The translations under genes were made by a program, and so were the position numbers. A DNA stretch of 64,000 nt from Streptomyces sp. NBC_00775 (GTDB lineage: Bacteria; Actinomycetota; Actinomycetes; Streptomycetales; Streptomycetaceae): contig NZ_CP108938.1 of the NCBI RefSeq assembly GCF_036347135.1, forward strand, positions 5,208,001-5,272,000. The letters are read 5' to 3'. Positions 41,330 through 49,596 of this stretch are shown piece by piece (the stretch's first letter is position 1; each line of letters opens with the position of its first letter). The notes under the pieces are model-generated. The model saw only the letters and a program-made list of their open reading frames with translations, had not been told where the DNA came from and searched no databases.

Positions 41330-42007
41330 GTGCGCGTACTGGTGGTCGAGGACGAGAAGCGGCTGGCCGCCGCCCTGCAGCGGGGGCTGACGGCCGAGGG
41401 CTTCTCCGTCGATGTCGCCCACGACGGGAACCAGGGGCTGTGGCTCGCCCTGGAGCACGACTACGACGTGATCGTGCTCGACATCATGCTGCCCGGACTC
41501 AACGGCTACCGGGTCTGCGCCAGGCTGCGCGCGGCGGGCAGCGAGACGCCGATCCTGATGCTCACCGCCAAGGACGGCGAGTACGACGAGGCCGAGGCGC
41601 TGGACACCGGTGCCGACGACTTCCTGTCCAAGCCGTTCTCGTACGTCGTCCTGGTCGCCCGGCTCCGGGCACTCCACCGCCGTACCGGCCACCGGCTTCC
41701 TCCGACACTCGAACTGGGCGATCTCGTGATCGACCCGGCCCGCCGTACGTGCACCCGCGGTGGCAGCGAAGTACGCCTCACCACACGGGAGTTCGCCATC
41801 CTGGAGTATCTCGCCCGGCGCGCCGGCGAGGTGGTGGCGAAGCGCGAGATCCTCCAGCACGTCTGGGACTCCGCCTTCGAGGCGGACCTCAATCTCGTCG
41901 AGGTCCACGTCAGCGCCGTACGCCGCAAGATCGACACCCTGTTCGGCCGCTCGGCCCTGGAGACCGTCCGAGGCGCCGGATACCGGCTGGCGGCCGACGG
42001 TGGCTAG
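41330..42007 (+). CDS. OmpR-family response regulator
   Basis: 225 residues from GTG 41330. Receiver domain ~1-115 with the acid pocket (VVEDE), phosphoacceptor Asp51 (VIVLDIMLPGLNGY), LMLTAKD and the lysine of FLSKPFSY. C-terminal winged helix ~125-220 (GGSEVRLTTREFAILEYLAR, then VSAVRRKIDTLFG). It overlaps the kinase start by eight bases. With the PepSY gene divergent and CTGAAG repeats between, it likely controls itself and PepSY. Confidence 0.95.
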   Translation: MRVLVVEDEKRLAAALQRGLTAEGFSVDVAHDGNQGLWLALEHDYDVIVLDIMLPGLNGYRVCARLRAAGSETPILMLTAKDGEYDEAEALDTGADDFLSKPFSYVVLVARLRALHRRTGHRLPPTLELGDLVIDPARRTCTRGGSEVRLTTREFAILEYLARRAGEVVAKREILQHVWDSAFEADLNLVEVHVSAVRRKIDTLFGRSALETVRGAGYRLAADGG

Positions 42008-43562
42008 GCGATACCGAGGCCTGGGCCCAGACGGAGACCGAGACCGGGGCCTGGACGGAGACCGAGACCGGGGCCTGGACGGAGACCGAGGCCGAGACCG
42101 ATACCGATTCCTTCCGCGGCCCGGCTTCCTTCCGCGCCCCGGCGAGATCCTGGCCGCGATCCGGAGCCCCCGCACCACTTCCGTGCGACTCGCGCGACGC
42201 CTGTGGCCGGGGTCGGTCCGGGCCCGGGCGACGCTCGGCGCGACCGCGGTCGTCGCCATCGCGCTGGCCGCGGCCTCCTTCGCGCTGCTCGGCATTCTGC
42301 ACTCCAACCTCCAGCGCAGCGCCAACGACGCCGCCACCCAGCAGGCGGACACCGTGGGCCGGCTGGCCACTCAGGGCAAGCTCCCGGACCTGCTGCCCCT
42401 CGCCCACGGCGCCGACTTCATCCAGGTCGTCGACGCCGAGGGGCGTGTGGTGGCCGCCAGCCAGAACCTCACCGGGCGCCCGGCCATCGGCCACCTCCGC
42501 CCGCACGACGGCGAGCTGCGCGCCACCTGGTCCGGCAAACCGTTCCACGACGAGCACCGCCAGCGGATCGTCGCCGTCACCGCGCAGACCCCCACCGGCA
42601 AGGTCACCGTGTACGCGGGCACCTCGCTGCGGGACGCGGACCAGGCGGACGGGATCACCGAGGTCGCGCTGGGCATCGGCACGCCGCTGCTGCTGGCCAC
42701 CGTCGCGCTGGTCACCTGGTGGGTGACGGGCCGGGCGCTGCGTCCGGTGGAGGCCATCCGGTCCGAGGTCGCCGAGATCACCGGGCACGCACTGCACCGC
42801 CGGGTCCCGGTCCCGGACGCCCAGGACGAGGTCGCCCGCCTCGCCCGCACCATGAACGCCACCCTCGACCGCCTGGAGGACGCGGTCGTCCGCCAGCGCC
42901 GGTTCATCGCCGACGCCTCGCACGAACTGCGCAGCCCGATCACCGTCCTGCGTACGCAGCTGGAGGTCGCCCTCGCCCATCCGGACCCGGCACTGTGGCC
43001 GGACCTGGTCAGCGAGGTGCTGGAGGACACCGTGCGGCTCCAGGACCTTGCCGCCGATCTGCTGCTCCTGGCCCGTCTGGACGCGGCCGAGCCCGTCGAA
43101 AGCGGGCCGCTGGACCTGGCCGACCTCTGCCGTACGGCCCTCGCCGCACGCCACGGCGACCGGATCCCGGTCGGCATGAGGCTGGAGCCCGGCATCACGG
43201 TCGAGGGCAACCACGGCCGGCTCACCCGGCTCCTCACCAACCTGCTGGACAACGCCCAACGGCACGCGGACGAGCACATCGAGCTGGCGCTGCACACCGA
43301 CGCGGCCACCGGCACAGCCGTACTGGAGGTGACCGACGACGGCCCCGGCATCCCCGACGCCGACCGCGACCGCGTCTTCGAACGCTTCACCCGCCTCGAC
43401 GACGCCCGCAGCCGCGACCTCGGCGGAGCCGGCCTCGGCCTGGCCATCGCCCGCGACATCGCGACCCACCACCACGGCACCCTCACCGTCGAGCCCCATC
43501 CGCGGGGCGCCCGCATCGTCGCCCGCTTTCCGCTGTCGCCTCCGGGAGCTGAAATGCCGTAA
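42000..43562 (+). CDS. Sensor histidine kinase
   Basis: 520 residues from GTG 42000, overlapping the regulator stop. The first ~35 residues are a tandem G-L-D-G-D-R-D-R repeat coded by 24-bp units. Next come a membrane helix (ATAVVAIALAAASFALLGIL), an outside domain, a second helix (VALGIGTPLLLATVALVTWW), HAMP, the H-box FIADASHELRSPITVLRTQL, N-box NLLDNAQRHADEH, and G boxes DDGPGIPD and GGAGLGLAIA. It pairs with the response regulator at 41330. The signal is unknown; PepSY may be part of sensing. Confidence 0.94.
   Translation: MARRYRGLGPDGDRDRGLDGDRDRGLDGDRGRDRYRFLPRPGFLPRPGEILAAIRSPRTTSVRLARRLWPGSVRARATLGATAVVAIALAAASFALLGILHSNLQRSANDAATQQADTVGRLATQGKLPDLLPLAHGADFIQVVDAEGRVVAASQNLTGRPAIGHLRPHDGELRATWSGKPFHDEHRQRIVAVTAQTPTGKVTVYAGTSLRDADQADGITEVALGIGTPLLLATVALVTWWVTGRALRPVEAIRSEVAEITGHALHRRVPVPDAQDEVARLARTMNATLDRLEDAVVRQRRFIADASHELRSPITVLRTQLEVALAHPDPALWPDLVSEVLEDTVRLQDLAADLLLLARLDAAEPVESGPLDLADLCRTALAARHGDRIPVGMRLEPGITVEGNHGRLTRLLTNLLDNAQRHADEHIELALHTDAATGTAVLEVTDDGPGIPDADRDRVFERFTRLDDARSRDLGGAGLGLAIARDIATHHHGTLTVEPHPRGARIVARFPLSPPGAEMP
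42030..42100 (+). repeat. 24-bp minisatellite in the kinase N-terminus
   Basis: Units 42030-42053, 42054-42077 and a variant 42078-42100, beginning GACGGAGACCGAGACC. The unit length is a multiple of three, so copy changes keep the frame. It adds a charged D-G-D-R-D-R stretch before the first membrane helix. Confidence 0.85.
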
Positions 43563-43637
43563 CGCTGGGCGAAGCTCCAGGTCAGCAGGATGCACTAGCT
43601 CTGCGTGATCTCCGTGGACAGGCCGCTTCCGCAATAT

Positions 43638-43658
43638 GCTTGCCTAAGTTAAGCAAGC
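43638..43658. promoter_or_regulatory. 21-bp near-perfect palindrome upstream of the GtrA gene
   Basis: GCTTGC-CTAAGTTAA-GCAAGC, with a single mismatched pair. A further TTAAGCAA lies at 43676-43683. A/T-rich palindromes with TTAAGCAAG-like halves are typical MarR-family operators. The GtrA start is 92 bp downstream; no regulator is adjacent. Confidence 0.65.
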
Positions 43659-43750
43659 TGTTATAGTTGAGTGAGTTAAGCAAATGCATCTCACCGTTGC
43701 ACCCGACCGATCCCGTTCGCCACCCCCGCCCCCGCCCGAGAGGAACCCCC

Positions 43751-44290
43751 ATGAAGCCGCTCGCCTCCTTCGCCCGGTTCGTGCTGTGCGGTGGCGGCGT
43801 GGGTGTCCTCTCCAGCGGTGCCGTGGCGCTGCTCGGCGGGGTGATGCCCTGGGTGCTGGCGAACGCCCTGATCACCGCCGCGTCCACCATCCTGTGCACG
43901 GAGCTGCACGCCCGCTTCACCTTCGGGACCGGGCGGCGCGCGGGATGGCGCCGGCACTGGCAGTCCGCGGGATCGGCCGTGGCCGCGTACGCCGTGACGT
44001 CCGTCGCGGTGCTCATCCTGCACATGGTGCAGTCGTCGCCCGGGATGCTCACGGAGCAGATCGTCTACCTCAGCGCCTCCGGGCTCGCCGGAATCGGACG
44101 GTTCCTTCTGCTGCGCCTGTTCGTCTTCGCCGGCGGCCGGAGCCGGACCTCGGTGCCGGCGCCGAGCCCGACGCTGAGCCCCGCGCTGAGCCCGGCGCTG
44201 AGCCCGGCGCGGGTTCAGGAGACGTGGGCCGCTGCCGAGAGGGCGTCGGCGGCCTGGGGACGGGCGTACGCGGAACCGGCTGCGGCGTGA
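43751..44290 (+). CDS. GtrA-family membrane protein
   Basis: 179 residues from ATG 43751 (GAGAGGA upstream). Four membrane helices in GtrA order: FARFVLCGGGVGVLSSGAVA, VLANALITAASTILCTEL, the basic loop HARFTFGTGRRAGWRRHW, SAVAAYAVTSVAVLILHM and SGLAGIGRFLLLRLFVF. GtrA proteins take part in moving polyprenyl-linked sugars across the membrane. The tail is an L-S-P-A repeat. With the epimerase and glycosyltransferases that follow it fits an envelope sugar pathway. Confidence 0.88.
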   Translation: MKPLASFARFVLCGGGVGVLSSGAVALLGGVMPWVLANALITAASTILCTELHARFTFGTGRRAGWRRHWQSAGSAVAAYAVTSVAVLILHMVQSSPGMLTEQIVYLSASGLAGIGRFLLLRLFVFAGGRSRTSVPAPSPTLSPALSPALSPARVQETWAAAERASAAWGRAYAEPAAA

Positions 44291-44373
44291 CACGGGCTCC
44301 AGGTCTTACGGACCCGTGACGTGAAGGGCGCGGTGCTGCCGGGCGGTGGGGTCGCGGTCCTAGCGTTCGGCGT

Positions 44374-45369
44374 ATGCGAGTACTGGTCACCGGCGGTGCC
44401 GGGTTCATCGGGTCCCAGATCGCCCGTGCGCTGACCGCGCGGGGGCACGAGGCGGTCGTGTTCGACCTGCGCGACGGTCTGGACGTACGGGATGCCGAGG
44501 CGGTCGCGGGCGCCCTCCCGGGCGTGGACGCCGTGTGTCATCAGGCGGCGATGGTGGGGCTGGGGACAGGGTTCGGCGACGCGGTCGAGTATGTCTCGCG
44601 CAACGACCTCGGTACGGCGGTGCTGCTCTCCGCGATGGCGGACGCGGGGGTGCGGCGGCTGGTGCTCGCCGGGTCGATGGTCGTGTACGGCGAGGGCGCC
44701 TACGCGTGCGAGCGGCACGGTGCGGTACGGCCCGGGCCCCGGACCGTCGCCGATCTGGACGCGGGGCGGTTCGAGCCCCGGTGTCCGCGGTGCGGTGCGG
44801 AGCTGACCCCTGGCCTGGTGGGCGAGGGCGCTCCGGTCGATCCCCGGAACGTGTACGCGACGACCAAACTGGCCCAGGAGCATCTGGCGGCGGCGTGGGC
44901 CCGGTCGACGGGCGGCTCGGCGGTGTCGCTGCGCTACCACAACGTGTACGGACCGGGGATGCCGCGCGACACCCCGTACGCGGGGGTCGCCTCCTTCTTC
45001 CGGTCCGCGCTCGCCCGGGGCGAGGCTCCGCGTGTCTTCGAGGACGGCGGGCAGCGACGGGACTTCGTGCACGTACGGGATGTGGCGGCGGCCAATGTCA
45101 CCGCCCTGGAGGCGGGTTCGCGTGCCGGGGCCCTCACCGCCTACAACACCGGGAGCGGGGAGCCGCACACCGTCGGTGAGATGGCGCGGGCGCTGGCCGC
45201 CGCGTATGGCGGACCCGGGCCCGTCGTGACCGGGGAGTACCGGCTGGGGGACGTACGCCACATCACCGCCGACTCGTCTCGGTTGCGGGTCGAGTTGGGG
45301 TGGAAGGCCGAGGTCGGGTTCGTGGAGGGGATGCGGGAGTTCGCGGCGGCGCGGCTTCGTGACGGGTGA
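44374..45369 (+). CDS. NAD-dependent nucleotide-sugar epimerase/dehydratase with zinc-type insertion
   Basis: 331 residues. Extended short-chain dehydrogenase: VTGGAGFIGS (NAD binding), a Ser before VVYGE, and Y-x3-K as YATTKLAQEH. Such enzymes change sugar nucleotides for glycan synthesis. Between ~108 and 145 lies an insert with CERHG and CPRCGAELTPG, a C-x3-H plus C-x2-C set that could hold zinc, not seen in standard GalE. TAGCGT lies seven bases before ATG 44374 and no ribosome site is present, so the transcript is probably leaderless. Similar spacing is seen at 52060. Confidence 0.9.
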   Translation: MRVLVTGGAGFIGSQIARALTARGHEAVVFDLRDGLDVRDAEAVAGALPGVDAVCHQAAMVGLGTGFGDAVEYVSRNDLGTAVLLSAMADAGVRRLVLAGSMVVYGEGAYACERHGAVRPGPRTVADLDAGRFEPRCPRCGAELTPGLVGEGAPVDPRNVYATTKLAQEHLAAAWARSTGGSAVSLRYHNVYGPGMPRDTPYAGVASFFRSALARGEAPRVFEDGGQRRDFVHVRDVAAANVTALEAGSRAGALTAYNTGSGEPHTVGEMARALAAAYGGPGPVVTGEYRLGDVRHITADSSRLRVELGWKAEVGFVEGMREFAAARLRDG

Positions 45370-45377
45370 GTTTTTCG

Positions 45378-45697
45378 CCCCCGCCGCCCCTACCCGTCCC
45401 ATCCCGTACCTGGGGGCTGCGCCCCCAGACCCCCGCTAAAAGATTGCGCAGTTCCCCGCGCCCCTTAAAGGGGTGGTTCGTCGGGTGCGGGGCGGTGGGG
45501 GTTGCTCGCGCAGTTCCCCGCGCCCCTGAAGGCGCGGGGCTTCGCCCCGCGATCCCCCGCCCGCCCCGGGGTCTTTTAGGGGCGCGGGGAACTGCGCAAT
45601 CTTTTGGGCCGGCCCCCACCCACCCGCAGCCAAAGAACCGGCCCACGGGGTCTGGGGCGGAGCCCCAGAAGGATGGGACGGGTAGGGGCGGCGGGGG
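45378..45697. repeat. Nested long inverted repeats between convergent genes
   Basis: Outer arms of 27 bp (45378-45404 and 45671-45697, starting CCCCCGCCGCCCCTACCCGT) are perfectly inverted. Inner 27-bp arms are 45438-45464 and 45579-45605 (AAAAGATTGCGCAGTTCCCC on the left). A third copy of CGCAGTTCCCCGCGCCCC lies at 45509. Another copy of the outer arm is at 49400-49426. This is a dispersed Streptomyces intergenic repeat, acting at least as a bidirectional terminator here. No gene is present in 45370-45725. Confidence 0.9.
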
Positions 45698-45725
45698 CGG
45701 AAGACACCCCAGGTCGCCAGGGGCG

Positions 45726-46838
45726 CTACGCCTCCGCCATGGGCAGCGTGACCTCGAAGCGGCAGCCGCCAGGGACGTTGTGGACGGCGGCGTGGCCCTG
45801 GTGGGCCTCGACGATGCCGCGGACGATGGCGAGGCCGAGGCCCGCTCCGGCGGGTGGGGTGCGGGCATGGGTGCCGCGCCAGCCGGTGTCGAAGACGCGC
45901 GGGAGGTCTTCCTCCGGGATGCCGCCGCAGCCGTCGGTCACGGACAGGACGACGCCCGCGTCCGACCGCTCGGCGGCGACCGCGACCGTACCGTCGGCCG
46001 GTGTCCGGCGGATGGCGTTGACGAGGAGGTTGCCCAGGACGCGGCTCATCTCCTTGCCGTCCACCTCGACCGGCACCTGTTCGACGCGGTCGCCGACCAG
46101 CCGTACGCCGTGTTCGCGGGCGAGCGGGTCCGCGCCCGCGAGGGCGTCGCCGACGAGGTCGTAGACGGAGATGCGGGAGGGGGACAGGGCGAGTGATCCG
46201 GCGTGAATGCGGGAGAGTTCGAAGAGGTCGCCGACCATGTCGTTGAGCCGTTCGACCTCGGTGCGGATCTGCCGGAGGTAGCGGTCCGGGTCGGCGGCCA
46301 CACCGTCCTCCAGCGCTTCCGACATCGCGCGCAGCCCGGCGAGCGGGGTCCGCAGGTCGTGCGAGATCCAGGCGACGAGTTCGCGGCGCGAGGTCTCCAG
46401 GGCGCGTTCGCGGTCGCGGGACTCGGCGAGCTTCGCGCTGGTGGCCTGCAACTCCCGGCTCAGCGCGGCGAGTTCGGCGGTGGCCGGACCGTCGGGGGCC
46501 GCGAAGTCGCCGCCGTCGCCGAAGGAGCGGGCGGCAAGGGTGAGCGCCCTGCTGCGGGCCACCACCCAACGGCCGAGGAGCAGCGCCGTGGCCAGGGAGA
46601 CGACGGCCGCCATGGCGACGACGGTCGTGACGACGGTCAGGTCGTGCGAGGACAGGAACATCGCCCACGCCACGGCCAGCGTCCCCGCGAGCATCGCGGT
46701 GACGGCCACGGCGGCGACCACGGCGAGCGAGGCGGTCAGCGAGCGCCGCCGGATCAGCCGCAGCACGCCCGCGCCGAGCAGCCCCGCCGCGGCGGCGCCG
46801 AGGAAGGCGAACAGGGCCATGAGGAGTACGTCGTTCAT
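45726..46838 (-). CDS. Sensor histidine kinase
   Basis: 370 residues from ATG 46838. Two or three N-terminal helices (LLMALFAFLGAAAAGLLGAG, SLAVVAAVAVTAMLAGTLAV, VVAMAAVVSLATALLLGRWV), a HAMP-like linker, H-box AWISHDLRTPLAGLRAMSEA, N-box VLGNLLVNAIRRTP, and G boxes TDGCGGIPEEDL and AGAGLGLAIVRG. It has almost no extracellular part, so it probably senses in the membrane. The start overlaps the regulator stop (ATGA). It is the second pair in this region. Confidence 0.94.
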   Translation of the reverse strand: MNDVLLMALFAFLGAAAAGLLGAGVLRLIRRRSLTASLAVVAAVAVTAMLAGTLAVAWAMFLSSHDLTVVTTVVAMAAVVSLATALLLGRWVVARSRALTLAARSFGDGGDFAAPDGPATAELAALSRELQATSAKLAESRDRERALETSRRELVAWISHDLRTPLAGLRAMSEALEDGVAADPDRYLRQIRTEVERLNDMVGDLFELSRIHAGSLALSPSRISVYDLVGDALAGADPLAREHGVRLVGDRVEQVPVEVDGKEMSRVLGNLLVNAIRRTPADGTVAVAAERSDAGVVLSVTDGCGGIPEEDLPRVFDTGWRGTHARTPPAGAGLGLAIVRGIVEAHQGHAAVHNVPGGCRFEVTLPMAEA

Positions 46839-47839
46839 GGCCGTGACCGGGTCTCTCCGTCGGGGGCGGCGTCCGGGGGGCCTTCGGAGGCTGCGTCCGG
46901 GGATCCGTCCAGCGATCCCTCCAGCGATCCCTCCAGCGATCCCTCCGGCGATCCCTCCGGCGATTCGTCCGGCGATCCCTCCGGCGATTCGTCCGGGGAT
47001 TCGTTCAACGATTCGTTCAGCGATTCGTCCCGGGATCCCGCCGTGGCGTCGAAGCGGTAGCCCACCCCCCACACCGTCTGGATCAGGCGGGGGCGCGCCG
47101 GGTCGTCCTCGACCTTGCCCCGCAGTCGGCGTACATGGACCGTGACCGTCGACAGGTCGCCGAAGTCCCAGCCCCACACCTCGCGCATCAGGTCCTCGCG
47201 GCCGTACGCCCGGCCTGGATGGCGGAGGAAGAAGGCGAGGAGGTCGAACTCGCGGACGGTGAGGGCGAGTTCCGTACCGTTCTTGGTCGCGCGGCGGGCC
47301 GCCGGGTCGATGGTGAGGCCGGCCGTGTGCAGGGGGTGCGCGACGGTGACGGGGCGGGTCCGGCGCAGTACGGACTCCACGCGCAGCACCAGTTCGCGGG
47401 GGCTGAACGGCTTCGTGACGTAGTCGTCGGCGCCCACCTCCAGGCCCAGGATCCGGTCGTCCTCGTCGCCGCGCGCGGTGAGCATGATGACCGGCACGGG
47501 CCCCCGGCCGCGCAGCCTGCGGCACACCTCAAGGCCGTCCATCCCGGGCAGCATCAGGTCCAGCACCACCAGGTCCGGCCAGTGCGCGGTGGCCCGGGCG
47601 AGCGCGGCGGGGCCGTCCGCGGCGCGGTCCACGACGTACCCGGCGCGGTCGAGGTAGCCGGAGACGACCTCGGCGACGGTGGGGTCGTCGTCCACGACGA
47701 GGACGCGCGCCGTCTCCCCGTGCCCGCGCGTCGCCCGCCCGTTCCCGCTCGGGGTCGGGGTCGGGGTCGGGGTCGGGGCGGGCCCGGCACCTGGGGATGC
47801 GTGAGGTCCGGCACCTGCGGATTCGTACGGCTGCTGCAT
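46835..47839 (-). CDS. OmpR-family response regulator with repetitive acidic tail
   Basis: 334 residues from ATG 47839 (GGGAGG eight bases upstream). An N-terminal Pro/Thr-rich stretch of ~45 residues precedes the receiver domain (VLVVDDDPTVAEVVSGYL, DLVVLDLMLPGMDGLE, YVTKPFSP). The winged helix follows (LALTVREFDLLAFFLRHPGR, VHVRRLRGKVEDDP). After the domain ends near VGYRFDATAG, some 65 extra residues are mostly E-S-P-(D/E)-(E/G)-S repeats coded by 12-bp units. This tail is unusual for the family. Confidence 0.94.
   Translation of the reverse strand: MQQPYESAGAGPHASPGAGPAPTPTPTPTPSGNGRATRGHGETARVLVVDDDPTVAEVVSGYLDRAGYVVDRAADGPAALARATAHWPDLVVLDLMLPGMDGLEVCRRLRGRGPVPVIMLTARGDEDDRILGLEVGADDYVTKPFSPRELVLRVESVLRRTRPVTVAHPLHTAGLTIDPAARRATKNGTELALTVREFDLLAFFLRHPGRAYGREDLMREVWGWDFGDLSTVTVHVRRLRGKVEDDPARPRLIQTVWGVGYRFDATAGSRDESLNESLNESPDESPEGSPDESPEGSPEGSLEGSLEGSLDGSPDAASEGPPDAAPDGETRSRP
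46901..47036 (-). repeat. 12-bp tandem repeat coding the acidic tail of the response regulator
   Basis: About eleven degenerate 12-bp units of the type GATCCCTCC(A/G)GC or GATTCGTCCGGC on the plus strand. Units keep the frame, giving E-G-S-(L/P) and E-S-P-D repeats. Copy number is likely variable between strains. Confidence 0.85.
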
Positions 47840-47951
47840 GAATCCAGCCTCCCACCGGCCTCGGCCGCGTGCCGTGCTCCCGGCGCGACGTCCGTGTTTC
47901 GTAAGGACCTGAAGTCCGATATCTCCCTTTCGTGTTCGTAGGGTGAAAGCC

Positions 47952-48713
47952 GTGACGACCTTCCCCGCACCACCCCCGGAAGTCCCGGAAGTCGACGTGG
48001 TCCTCCCCTGTCTGAACGAGGCCGAGGCCCTGCCCTGGGTGCTCGCCCGTATCCCGCCCGGCTGGCGCGCGCTGGTCGTGGACAACGGCTCCACGGACGG
48101 CTCGGCGGACGTGGCCCGCGGGCTCGGCGCGACCGTCGTCAGTGAGCCGCGGCGCGGGTTCGGCGCCGCCTGCCACGCCGGGCTGCTGGCCGCCACCGCG
48201 GACATCGTGTGCTTCTGCGACTGCGACGCCTCGCTGGACCCGTCCCGGCTCGTGCCCTTCGTCCGCGAGGTGCGGGGCGGCCGGGCCGACCTCGTCCTCG
48301 GGCGGCGGCGCCCGCAGGGACGGGGCGCCTGGCCCGCGCACGCCCGGGCCGGCAACCTCGCGCTGGCCCGGATGCTGCGGCGCCGGACCGGCCTGCGCCT
48401 GCACGACCTCGGCCCGCTGCGGGCCGCCCGCCGCGAGCCGCTGCTCGGCCTCGGGCTCACCGACCGCCGCAGCGGCTACCCGCTCCAGATGGTCGTCCGC
48501 GCCGCCGACGCCGGCTGGCGCGTCACCGAGCACGACGTGCCGTATCTGCCGCGCACCGGCGCCTCCAAGGTCACCGGCACCTGGCACGGCACCTGGCAGG
48601 CGGTACGGGACATGCGCCGCGTGCTCGCCGAACCGCCCGCTCCCGGCCCCGGCACCCTCGCCCCTCCCCATCCGCCGTCTCACACCCCTTCCCAGGGAGG
48701 AACCGCACAGTGA
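47952..48713 (+). CDS. Family 2 glycosyltransferase (dolichyl-phosphate-sugar synthase type)
   Basis: 253 residues from GTG 47952. GT-A fold: VDVVLPCLNEAEALPWVL, VVDNGSTDGSADVA, RGFGAACHAGLLAA and the metal-binding FCDCDASLDP, then RSGYPLQMVVRAADAGWRV. Such enzymes usually load a sugar on polyprenyl phosphate. TAGGGT at 47939-47944 lies seven bases before the start, suggesting leaderless transcription; a GTG at 47943 is inside that box. The stop overlaps the next gene (GTGA). Confidence 0.9.
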   Translation: MTTFPAPPPEVPEVDVVLPCLNEAEALPWVLARIPPGWRALVVDNGSTDGSADVARGLGATVVSEPRRGFGAACHAGLLAATADIVCFCDCDASLDPSRLVPFVREVRGGRADLVLGRRRPQGRGAWPAHARAGNLALARMLRRRTGLRLHDLGPLRAARREPLLGLGLTDRRSGYPLQMVVRAADAGWRVTEHDVPYLPRTGASKVTGTWHGTWQAVRDMRRVLAEPPAPGPGTLAPPHPPSHTPSQGGTAQ

Positions 48714-49330
48714 CGACTCTCCTCGTCATCGCCAAGGAACCGCTGCCGGGGCGGGTGAAGACCCGGCTCACCCCGCCGTTCACGCCCCGGGAAGCCGCGC
48801 TGCTCGCCGAGGCGGCCCTCGTGGACACCCTGCGCACGGTGGCGGCGACGCCCGCGCGGCGCCGCGTCCTCGTGCTCGACGGAGCGGTGGGCCCCTGGCT
48901 GCCGCCCGGCTTCGACGTCGTACCGCAGTGTGCGGGAGGGCTCGACGAGCGGCTGGCCGACGCCTTCGCGGGCTGCGACGGGCCCGCGTTGCTGATCGGC
49001 ATGGACACACCGCAGGTGACGCCTCGGCTCCTCACCGTGGACTTCGCGGACTGCGAGGCGTACTTCGGTCCGGCCGAGGACGGCGGCTTCTGGGCGCTGG
49101 GGCTCGCCGATCCCGATCCCGCGCTGTTGCGGGGCGTGCCGATGTCGACGCCGGCGACGGGGGCCGTTCAGCGGGAGCGGCTGGTCGCCGCCGGGTTGCG
49201 CGTGCGCGATCTTCCCTGCCTCCGGGACGTCGACACTGCCGTCGACGCGGAGGCCGTCGCCGCGATCGCGCCGCGCGGCGGCCGGTTCGCCGCCGAGCTC
49301 GCCCGTGTGCGGGCGGTGAGCCACCGGTGA
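48710..49330 (+). CDS. DUF2064 / TIGR04282-type glycosyltransferase-like protein
   Basis: 206 residues from GTG 48710, with GGGAGG about eight bases upstream and a 4-bp overlap with the GT2 gene. Motifs: LLVIAKEPLPGRVKTRLTPP (nucleotidyl/sugar transferase start), LIGMDTPQVTP, YFGPAEDGGFWALGL and LRDVDTAVDA. The family has a GT-A-like fold and is commonly linked to GT2 genes in this way. The reaction is not established. Confidence 0.88.
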   Translation: MTTLLVIAKEPLPGRVKTRLTPPFTPREAALLAEAALVDTLRTVAATPARRRVLVLDGAVGPWLPPGFDVVPQCAGGLDERLADAFAGCDGPALLIGMDTPQVTPRLLTVDFADCEAYFGPAEDGGFWALGLADPDPALLRGVPMSTPATGAVQRERLVAAGLRVRDLPCLRDVDTAVDAEAVAAIAPRGGRFAAELARVRAVSHR

Positions 49331-49512
49331 GTACGGCACCCGGTGTGCCCCGTGCCGCTGACGAGCGGGCCCGCGGCGGAGCCGCTGATGGATGCAGCGC
49401 CCCCGCCGCCCCTACCCGTCCCATCCCCAGGGGCTCCGCCCCTTCGACCCCGCCAAGGGGCTCCGCCCCCTGGACCCCCGATCGGCCTGAACGGCCTCGT
49501 CCTCAAACGCCG
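49331..49512. repeat. Dispersed intergenic repeat, second location
   Basis: Holds a copy of the 27-bp block also at 45378 and 45671 (here 49400-49426), then GGGGCTCCGCCCC-type hairpins (around 49430-49470) and CTCAAACGCCGGACGGGCTG, another familiar Streptomyces intergenic sequence that merges into the DGLVGAP repeats of the next gene. No gene is seen. Confidence 0.75.
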
Positions 49513-49596
49513 GACGGGCTGGTGGGCGCTCCGGACGGGCTCGTAGGCGCGCCCGACAGACTGGTGGGCGCTCCCGACGGGCTGGTGGGCGCCCCT
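49513..49596 (+). repeat. Four 21-bp tandem units at the methyltransferase start
   Basis: Units at 49513, 49534, 49555 and 49576, each 21 bp and beginning GAC(G/A)G(G/A)CT(G/C)GT. All are in frame with the methyltransferase and would code D-(G/R)-L-V-G-A-P. Three carry GTG codons that could act as starts. Confidence 0.85.
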
